17,818 nt of DNA from an uncultured Oscillospiraceae bacterium (GTDB lineage Bacteria > Bacillota > Clostridia > Oscillospirales > Oscillospiraceae), in NCBI GenBank assembly GCA_934668285.1, contig CAKUNB010000018.1, positions 1-17,818 on the forward strand. Reading direction: 5' to 3'. How positions within the stretch are numbered: the stretch's first letter is position 1; each line of letters starts with the position of its first letter. Shown here piece by piece: positions 12,800 to 17,818 of this stretch. The notes beneath the pieces were generated by a model. That model was given only the letters and a program-made list of their open reading frames with translations. It was not told the origin of the DNA and ran no database searches. A program made the translations under genes and the position numbers.

Positions 12800-14113
12800 A
12801 TGGCTCGCTCGTTCTTCGGCGGTGTTCATCCGCGGGGCTATAAGGAGCTTTCCAAGGATGCACCGATCCGTCCCCTGCACCCGAAAATTGTCAGCATTGC
12901 AATGTCGCAGCACATCGGTGCGCCGTGCAAGCCGTTAGTTTCCGTCGGCCAGCGTGTTCTGGTCGGCCAGAAGATCGGCGACGGACAGGGACTGTGCGTC
13001 CCCGTTCACGCGTCCGTTTCCGGCACGGTGATTGCCGTTGAAAACCGCCCGATTCCCTCCGGCGCGGAGGGTCAGTGCGTCGTGATCGAAAGCGACGGCC
13101 GCGACACGCTCAGCCGTGACATCCATCCCCGCGAGAGCATCGACGGTCTCAGCGGCGAGGAGCTGATCGCCATCATCCGCGAGGCGGGCATTACCGGCAT
13201 GGGCGGCGCGGGCTTCCCGACGTGCGTGAAGCTCTCGTCCGGCGTCGGCAAGGTCGACACCGTTATCATCAACGGCGCGGAATGCGAACCGTACATCACC
13301 TCGGACGACCGGCTGATGCGCGAAACGCCGGAGCGGATCATGCGCGGCCTTGCCGTTGTGCAGAAGATTCTGCAGCCGAAGAAGACCGTGATTGGCGTGG
13401 AGGCCAACAAGCCGGAGGCCATCGCCTCGCTGCAAAAGCACCTCCCGGCCGATGTCGAGCTGCTGACCATGAAGGTCCGCTACCCGCAGGGCGCGGAAAA
13501 GCAGCTCATCCAGACTGTCACGGGGCGGCAGGTGCCGCCGGGCGGGCTGCCTGCCGCAGTCGGCTGCGCGGTATTCAATGTTGCCACCTGCGCCGCGATC
13601 TGCGACGCGGCCTACGACGGTATGCCGCTCGTGCGCCGCGCTGTGACCGTGACCGGCCACGCGGTGGAGCATCCCGGCAACTTCCTTGCGCCGATCGGCA
13701 CCAGCTTTGCCGACCTGATCATTGCGGCCGGCGGCTTCCACGGTACGCCGCATAAGATTTTCGTCGGCGGCCCCATGATGGGCATTGCGCAGCACACGCT
13801 CGACGCGGCCACCATCAAGGGCAACAACGCGCTGACCTGCTACAACCTCAGCGACCTGCGCGTCAAGCCGAATCCGCACTGCATCCGCTGCGGAAAGTGC
13901 GTGGATGTCTGCCCGATGCACCTGATGCCGATTTTCCTGCATCGGGCGCAGAAGCGCGAGGACCTCGCCGCGCTGGAAAAGGGCAACGTCATGGACTGCA
14001 TCGAGTGCGGCAGCTGCGCGTACAACTGTCCGGCGGAGATTCCGCTGGTGCAGAGCTTCCGGACGGCAAAGAAAATGCTCCGCGACGCGAAGGCAAAGGA
14101 GGCGAAGAAATGA
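12800..14113 (+). CDS. rnfC: Rnf complex subunit RnfC
   Basis: Peripheral NADH-side subunit of the Rnf ferredoxin:NAD+ oxidoreductase, the ion-translocating redox pump of many anaerobes. The 437-aa protein has the Rnf barrel-like N-terminus, a glycine-rich FMN/NAD(H)-binding stretch GMGGAGFPT (133-141), an SLBB-like middle, and two C-terminal [4Fe-4S] motifs: Cys361/364/367/371 (CIRCGKCVDVCP) and Cys400/403/406/410 (CIECGSCAYNCP). GAGGTGA lies 9 bases before the ATG. It is the first gene of the operon in the usual clostridial order C-D-G-E-A-B, and its stop overlaps the rnfD start (ATGA). Confidence 0.96.
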   Translation: MARSFFGGVHPRGYKELSKDAPIRPLHPKIVSIAMSQHIGAPCKPLVSVGQRVLVGQKIGDGQGLCVPVHASVSGTVIAVENRPIPSGAEGQCVVIESDGRDTLSRDIHPRESIDGLSGEELIAIIREAGITGMGGAGFPTCVKLSSGVGKVDTVIINGAECEPYITSDDRLMRETPERIMRGLAVVQKILQPKKTVIGVEANKPEAIASLQKHLPADVELLTMKVRYPQGAEKQLIQTVTGRQVPPGGLPAAVGCAVFNVATCAAICDAAYDGMPLVRRAVTVTGHAVEHPGNFLAPIGTSFADLIIAAGGFHGTPHKIFVGGPMMGIAQHTLDAATIKGNNALTCYNLSDLRVKPNPHCIRCGKCVDVCPMHLMPIFLHRAQKREDLAALEKGNVMDCIECGSCAYNCPAEIPLVQSFRTAKKMLRDAKAKEAKK

Positions 14114-15099
14114 AATACGAACCGTTAAAGCTGACGATTTCCTCCTCGCCGCATGACCACAGCTCCAACTCCACGCAGGTCATTATGCGCGACGTGTGCA
14201 TTGCGCTCGTTCCCGCGCTGATCGGCGCCGTCGTGTTTTTTGGAGCGCGGGCGCTGGCTGTGACGCTCATTTCCGCCGGAGCCTGCGTGTTCTTTGAGTG
14301 GCTGTACCGCAACATTATGAAAAAGGACTGCACCGTCGGCGACTGGTCGGCGGTCGTCACGGGAATGCTGCTGGCCTTCGTCTGCCCGGCGAACATTCCC
14401 TATTGGGCGCTCATCATCGGCGACTTTTTCGCCATCGTGCTGGTCAAGCAGCTCTTCGGCGGCATCGGCATGAACATCGTCAACCCCGCCCTCGCGGCCA
14501 GAGCCTTTATGATGTTCGCGTGGCCGTCGCTCATGTCCGGCAGCGCCTATAACGTCACGACCGGCGGCCTTCTCGACGCGGTGACCACGGCAACGCCGAT
14601 GCAGGCGCTGCATGCCAGTACGCTGCCCACGCAGAGCCTGCTGAACGACTTCATCGGCAAGGTCGGCGGCTGTCTGGGCGAAACCTCGGCGCTCCTGCTG
14701 CTCCTCGGCGGCGTGTATCTGGTCATCCGTAAGGTCATTTCCCCGCGCATCCCGCTGGCGTATCTGGCGACGGTCGCGGTGCTGACCGTGATCTTCCCGC
14801 GCGGCGGCTGCGACCGCATTGACTGGATGCTCTATCAGCTCCTCTCCGGCGGTCTGGTTCTCGGCGCGATCTTCATGGCCTCGGACTACACCACCTCCCC
14901 CGTCACCCACGCCGGTCAGATCTGCTTCGGCATCGGCTGCGGCGTTGTGACGATTCTCATCCGCTACTTCGGCTCGTATGTCGAGGGCGTGAGCTTTGCG
15001 ATCCTGCTGATGAACTGCTGCGTCGGCTTCTTTGACAAGATCGGCGTGCTCAAGCGCTTCGGCACGCAGAAAAAGAAGAAGGGCGGTGAGGCTGCGTGA
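14110..15099 (+). CDS. rnfD: Rnf complex subunit RnfD
   Basis: Integral membrane subunit with about ten predicted helices, believed to take part in ion translocation. The 329-aa protein starts MKYEPLKLTISSSPH, as in RnfD/NqrB relatives. The start at 14110 overlaps the rnfC stop, indicating translational coupling; the open frame extends upstream inside rnfC but that part is a shadow. FMN is expected to be bound covalently at Thr162 in the TTATP motif (S/T-x-A-T type), by analogy with studied RnfD proteins. A Lys-rich tail (QKKKKGG) ends the protein. Its stop overlaps the GTG of rnfG. Confidence 0.95.
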   Translation: MKYEPLKLTISSSPHDHSSNSTQVIMRDVCIALVPALIGAVVFFGARALAVTLISAGACVFFEWLYRNIMKKDCTVGDWSAVVTGMLLAFVCPANIPYWALIIGDFFAIVLVKQLFGGIGMNIVNPALAARAFMMFAWPSLMSGSAYNVTTGGLLDAVTTATPMQALHASTLPTQSLLNDFIGKVGGCLGETSALLLLLGGVYLVIRKVISPRIPLAYLATVAVLTVIFPRGGCDRIDWMLYQLLSGGLVLGAIFMASDYTTSPVTHAGQICFGIGCGVVTILIRYFGSYVEGVSFAILLMNCCVGFFDKIGVLKRFGTQKKKKGGEAA

Positions 15100-15623
15100 A
15101 AACCGCCCGGTACATCCTCCGCCTGACGCTGACGCTGCTGCTGATCACCGGCGTGACCGCCGCGCTGCTCGGCCTCGTCAACGAGCTGACAGAAGAAAAA
15201 ATCGATACCCTGACCCGCGAAAAGGCGGAAACGGCCATGCAGGAGGTGCTTCCGGCGCAGAGCTATGAGGAGCTTCCGGCGGAGGCCGACGGCATCGCGG
15301 CGGTCTACCGCGCGGGCGACGCCGGATATGTGGTGCGCGTCAACGTCAGCGGCTTCGGCGGCACGATCGACATGATGGTCGGCGTGGATCCCTCTGGCAC
15401 CGTGACCGGCATTTCCATCATTTCGCATTCCGAAACCGCCTCCCTCGGCGCGAACTGCACGCGCGAGGACTTCCGCAGCCAGTTCGCCGGCGCGTCCGGC
15501 GAGGTCGCGGTGACCAAGGACGGCGGACAGATCGAAGCGCTGACCGGCGCGACGGTCACCAGCCGCGCGGTTTCCGACGGCGTGAATCTGGCGCTGCGCT
15601 ATGTCAAGGAGGTGCTGGAATGA
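15096..15623 (+). CDS. rnfG: Rnf complex subunit RnfG (FMN-binding)
   Basis: Single-span membrane protein with an external FMN-binding domain that carries covalent flavin in the Rnf electron path. The start is a GTG at 15096 overlapping the rnfD stop, with GGTGAGG 4 bases upstream. A TM helix covers residues of about 7-29. The domain has the HSETASLGANC segment and the flavinylation motif LTGATVTS with predicted FMN-Thr153. The length of 175 aa is close to other clostridial RnfG proteins. The apbE gene that attaches FMN is not in this window. Its stop overlaps the rnfE ATG. Confidence 0.95.
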   Translation: MKTARYILRLTLTLLLITGVTAALLGLVNELTEEKIDTLTREKAETAMQEVLPAQSYEELPAEADGIAAVYRAGDAGYVVRVNVSGFGGTIDMMVGVDPSGTVTGISIISHSETASLGANCTREDFRSQFAGASGEVAVTKDGGQIEALTGATVTSRAVSDGVNLALRYVKEVLE

Positions 15624-16261
15624 ACTTCAAAAAGCAACTCAAGGAAGGCCTGCTGACCAATAACCCCGTGCTTGGCCAGCTGCTGGGCATGTGCTCGACG
15701 ATGGCCATTACCACCACGCTCTTTAACGGTCTCGGCATGGGCCTGTCCGTTACGCTGATTCTGATCTGCTCCAACGTTGCCATTTCTCTGCTGCGCAAGG
15801 TCATTCCCGACAAAATCCGCATCGCCGCGTATATCGTTGTGATTGCGGGCTTTGTGACGATGGTCGATCTGCTCCTCAAGGCGTTTCTTCCGGCGCTTTC
15901 GGACAGCCTCGGCGTGTTCATCCCGCTGATCGTCGTCAACTGCATCATCCTGGGCCGCGCGGAGGCGTTTGCGTCGAAAAACGGCGTGCTGGCCTCGGCA
16001 GTGGACGGCCTGACGCAGGGCATCGGCTACACTGTCGCGCTGGTGACAATGTGCGTTATCCGCGAGCTGCTGGGCAGCGGCACCTTCGGCAAGGGCGTGT
16101 TCGGCGACGACGGCCTGCGCATCCTCTCGGCAGAATATCCGGCGCTGATCGTCATCCTGCCCGTCGGCGGCTTCCTGACGCTCGGCTGCCTGATTGCCTT
16201 CTCCCAGTGGTTTAACCGCCATCTGGCCGAAAAAAAGCAGAAGGAGGAGAGTAAAAAATGA
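15620..16261 (+). CDS. rnfE: Rnf complex subunit RnfE
   Basis: Integral membrane subunit with six helices, paired with RnfA. It has the paired intramembrane cysteines Cys25 (LLGMCSTMAI) and Cys108 (VVNCIILGRAEAF) that, with those of RnfA, are thought to hold a [2Fe-2S] cluster in the membrane. The 213-aa protein starts MNFKKQLKEGLLTNNPVLGQ, the family's typical beginning. The start overlaps the rnfG stop (ATGA) and the stop overlaps the rnfA start. The C-terminus is a charged tail (AEKKQKEESKK). Confidence 0.96.
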   Translation: MNFKKQLKEGLLTNNPVLGQLLGMCSTMAITTTLFNGLGMGLSVTLILICSNVAISLLRKVIPDKIRIAAYIVVIAGFVTMVDLLLKAFLPALSDSLGVFIPLIVVNCIILGRAEAFASKNGVLASAVDGLTQGIGYTVALVTMCVIRELLGSGTFGKGVFGDDGLRILSAEYPALIVILPVGGFLTLGCLIAFSQWFNRHLAEKKQKEESKK

Positions 16262-16848
16262 ATCTCTTTATCTCCCTCTTTTCCATCTCTCTGAGTGCGA
16301 TTCTTGCGGAAAACTTCATCCTTGTAAAATTCATGGGCATCTGCCCGTTCATGGGCGTTTCCAAGAAGTTTGATACGGCGCTCGGCATGGGCGTTGCGGT
16401 CATCTTCGTTATGGGCCTCGCCTCTGCCGCAACGTGGGCGGTCAACGAGTATCTGCTGCTGCCGTATGATCTGGAATATATGCAGACGGTGGTATTTATC
16501 CTCGTGATCGCAGCGCTGGTGCAGTTTGTGGAGATGTTCCTGCAAAAGGCGCTGCCCGCGCTGTATCAGGCGCTCGGCATTTATCTGCCGCTGATCACCA
16601 CGAACTGCGCGGTTCTCGGCGTGGCGCTGCTGAACATCCAGAACGGCTATAACTTCATCGAATCCGTGGTCTACGGCATCATGGGCGGCGCGGGCTTCAC
16701 CGTTGCAATTCTGCTGTTCTCCTCGGTGCGGGAGCGCTTGGAGGACTGCGACTGCCCGAAGGCGTTTCAGGGCTTCCCCATTGCGCTGATCGCGGCGGGC
16801 CTGCTGGCGCTGTCGTTCATGGGCTTCTCCGGCTTCCGCGTATTCTAA
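16258..16848 (+). CDS. rnfA: Rnf complex subunit RnfA
   Basis: Integral membrane partner of RnfE with six helices and inverted topology. Conserved parts are ILAENFILVKFMGICPFMGV with Cys29 and LITTNCAVLGVALLN with Cys117, the expected ligands for the membrane-embedded iron-sulfur cluster. The 196-aa length is standard. The ATG overlaps the rnfE stop; GGAGG lies just upstream in AAGGAGGAGAG. It is followed after 13 bases by rnfB. Confidence 0.96.
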   Translation: MNLFISLFSISLSAILAENFILVKFMGICPFMGVSKKFDTALGMGVAVIFVMGLASAATWAVNEYLLLPYDLEYMQTVVFILVIAALVQFVEMFLQKALPALYQALGIYLPLITTNCAVLGVALLNIQNGYNFIESVVYGIMGGAGFTVAILLFSSVRERLEDCDCPKAFQGFPIALIAAGLLALSFMGFSGFRVF

Positions 16849-16861
16849 GGAGGGCTGCGAT

Positions 16862-17692
16862 ATGGAAAAAATCATTTATGCGGTCGTTATCCTCGGCGTG
16901 ATGGGCGCGGTATTCGGCGCGATTCTCGCCATTGCCTCCAAGGTCTTTGCGGTCAAGGTCGACGAGCGGCTGCCGAAGCTCGTCGAGGCCCTGCCGGGCG
17001 CAAACTGCGGCGGCTGCGGCTTTGCGGGCTGCCAGGCCTATGCGCAGGCCGTGATTGACGGCAAGGCGCCGATCGGCCTGTGCGCCGCGGGCGGCTCCGA
17101 CGCAGCGGCGAAGATGTCCGCCGTCATGGGCGTCGAGGCGCAGGCCGTGGAGCGCAAGGTCGCCATGGTCAAATGCCGCGGCCAACATCATCTGCAGAAG
17201 GCTGCCTATTCCGGCATTCCGGACTGCCGCAGCGCCATGTTCGTTACCGGCAACGGCCCCTCGGGCTGCCCGAGCGGCTGCCTCGGCTTCGGCACCTGCA
17301 CCAAGGTCTGCCGCTTCGGCGCGATCCACGTGGAGGACGGCGTTGCGCAGATCGACCCCGAAAAGTGCACCGGCTGCATGCAGTGCGTGGAGATCTGCCC
17401 GCGCAAGGTCATCGTACCGGTTACCTACGGCGAGGATATCGTGATTGCCTGCTCCAACCATCAGCGCGGCGCGAACACCCGAAAGTTCTGCTCCGTCGGC
17501 TGCATCGGCTGCCATCTGTGCGAAAAGCAGTGCGAGTACGGCGCAATTCACGTCATCAATAATCTTGCCACCATCGACTATTCCAAGTGTGTTTCCTGCG
17601 GCCGGTGCGCGGCGGTCTGCCCCAGAAAGCTGATCTCCGACTCCAACCTCCGCACGGACATGGATGCGATTCCCTATCAGGGAGAGCACTGA
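16862..17692 (+). CDS. rnfB: Rnf complex subunit RnfB (multi-cluster ferredoxin)
   Basis: Electron-input subunit that accepts electrons from reduced ferredoxin. A TM anchor (about residues 4-30) is followed by the Fe-S motif Cys49/52/57/74 (ANCGGCGFAGC ... GLC) and then ferredoxin-type modules: CPSGCLGFGTCTKVC, CTGCMQCVEICP, CSVGCIGCHLCEKQC and CVSCGRCAAVCP. The 276-aa protein has 24 cysteines, enough for up to six [4Fe-4S] clusters. This fits the long RnfB form of acetogens and other Clostridia rather than the shorter proteobacterial form. AAGGAGG sits 9 bases before the ATG. It is the last gene of the operon and is followed by a strong terminator. Confidence 0.95.
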   Translation: MEKIIYAVVILGVMGAVFGAILAIASKVFAVKVDERLPKLVEALPGANCGGCGFAGCQAYAQAVIDGKAPIGLCAAGGSDAAAKMSAVMGVEAQAVERKVAMVKCRGQHHLQKAAYSGIPDCRSAMFVTGNGPSGCPSGCLGFGTCTKVCRFGAIHVEDGVAQIDPEKCTGCMQCVEICPRKVIVPVTYGEDIVIACSNHQRGANTRKFCSVGCIGCHLCEKQCEYGAIHVINNLATIDYSKCVSCGRCAAVCPRKLISDSNLRTDMDAIPYQGEH

Positions 17693-17697
17693 TCAAA

Positions 17698-17736
17698 AAA
17701 ATCCGGCTGCCGTCCCAAAACGGCAGGCCGGATTTT
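17698..17736 (+). terminator. Rho-independent terminator of the rnf operon
   Basis: A 16-bp stem (17698-17713 with 17720-17736, one bulged G, loop CCCAAA) ends in TTTT on the + strand and AAAA on the 5' side, so it can work in both directions. It starts 6 bases after the rnfB stop. Confidence 0.9.
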
Positions 17737-17744
17737 GCATAACA

Positions 17745-17780
17745 ACAGGCCCGCCTCCGTGGGGAGACGGGCCTGTTTGT
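17745..17780. terminator. Second terminator-like hairpin, convergent gene end
   Basis: ACAGGCCCG/CGGGCCTGT (17745-17753 with 17768-17776) is extended inward by 4 bp after one mismatch and is followed by TTTGT on the + strand. It lies between the rnf terminator and the 3' end of a minus-strand gene, and probably serves that gene. Confidence 0.7.
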
Positions 17781-17791
17781 CTGGCGAAGGC

Positions 17792-17818
17792 TTACAGCTT
17801 CGCAGCGCTGACCTTGAC
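17792..17818 (-). CDS. 3' end of an unidentified minus-strand gene (partial)
   Basis: Reading the minus strand from the window edge gives VKVSAAKL followed by TAA (complement of 17792-17794). The terminator-like hairpin directly downstream supports a real gene end. Only eight codons are visible, so no family can be assigned and the frame itself is tentative. Confidence 0.4.
   Translation of the reverse strand, partial: VKVSAAKL

Noticed and set aside
13897..14109. Upstream extension of the rnfD frame into rnfC
   Set aside because: This part translates rnfC sequence out of frame; the ATG at 14110 overlaps the rnfC stop and matches the family start.
14125..14910. 261-codon minus-strand frame opposite rnfD
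   Set aside because: Shadow; it is rich in His/Asp/Glu/Arg with no motifs, whereas rnfD is clear on the + strand.

Overview
The window looks like chromosomal DNA of an anaerobic, spore-forming member of the Clostridia, probably Oscillospiraceae-like. This is an inference from the GC-rich coding sequence, strong Shine-Dalgarno sites, a SpoVT sporulation regulator, a clostridial-order rnfCDGEAB operon, a tandem glycine riboswitch and DegV/MerR/TetR-type genes. No mobile-element gene, CRISPR array, tRNA or rRNA was recognised.

Layout. (1) 27-2561: a polar amino acid ABC importer on the + strand (binding lipoprotein, permease, ATPase) ending at a strong terminator. The binding protein appears circularly permuted: the segment that normally forms the C-terminus of the fold sits directly after the lipoprotein signal. 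(2) 2762-3707: a degV gene with its own extended -10 promoter, followed by several hairpins. (3) 3958-4500: spoVT on the minus strand, convergent with degV. (4) About 4500-7744: an accessory, eroded block. It holds the head of a DUF998 membrane-protein gene joined to the tail of an RNHCP-domain gene, a MerR/GyrI-type regulator with a self-operator promoter, and a TetR - DUF3795 - metallo-hydrolase cassette whose last gene is cut off at the stop codon of uppP. (5) 7745-11043: housekeeping genes: uppP and ung (minus), nth (plus, divergent from ung and sharing its promoter core), and a Cof-type HAD phosphatase (minus, overlapping the end of nth). (6) 11043-12640: glyA (minus) behind a tandem glycine riboswitch and an intrinsic terminator. 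(7) 12800-17692: the complete rnfCDGEAB operon for the ion-pumping ferredoxin:NAD+ oxidoreductase, with translationally coupled genes and a strong terminator. The last 27 bases hold the 3' end of a minus-strand gene.

How the genes fit together: Rnf links reduced ferredoxin from fermentation to NADH and an ion gradient. That gradient and the ABC importer fit an amino-acid-fermenting life style, and glyA under glycine control fits the same picture. ung and nth form a divergent base-excision-repair pair. The regulators in the accessory block appear to be self-controlled units unrelated to the core genes around them.

The most unusual observation is the permuted binding protein. Next come the shared ung/nth promoter, the two clean recombination junctions in the accessory block, and the compact regulatory DNA of merR, tetR and glyA.
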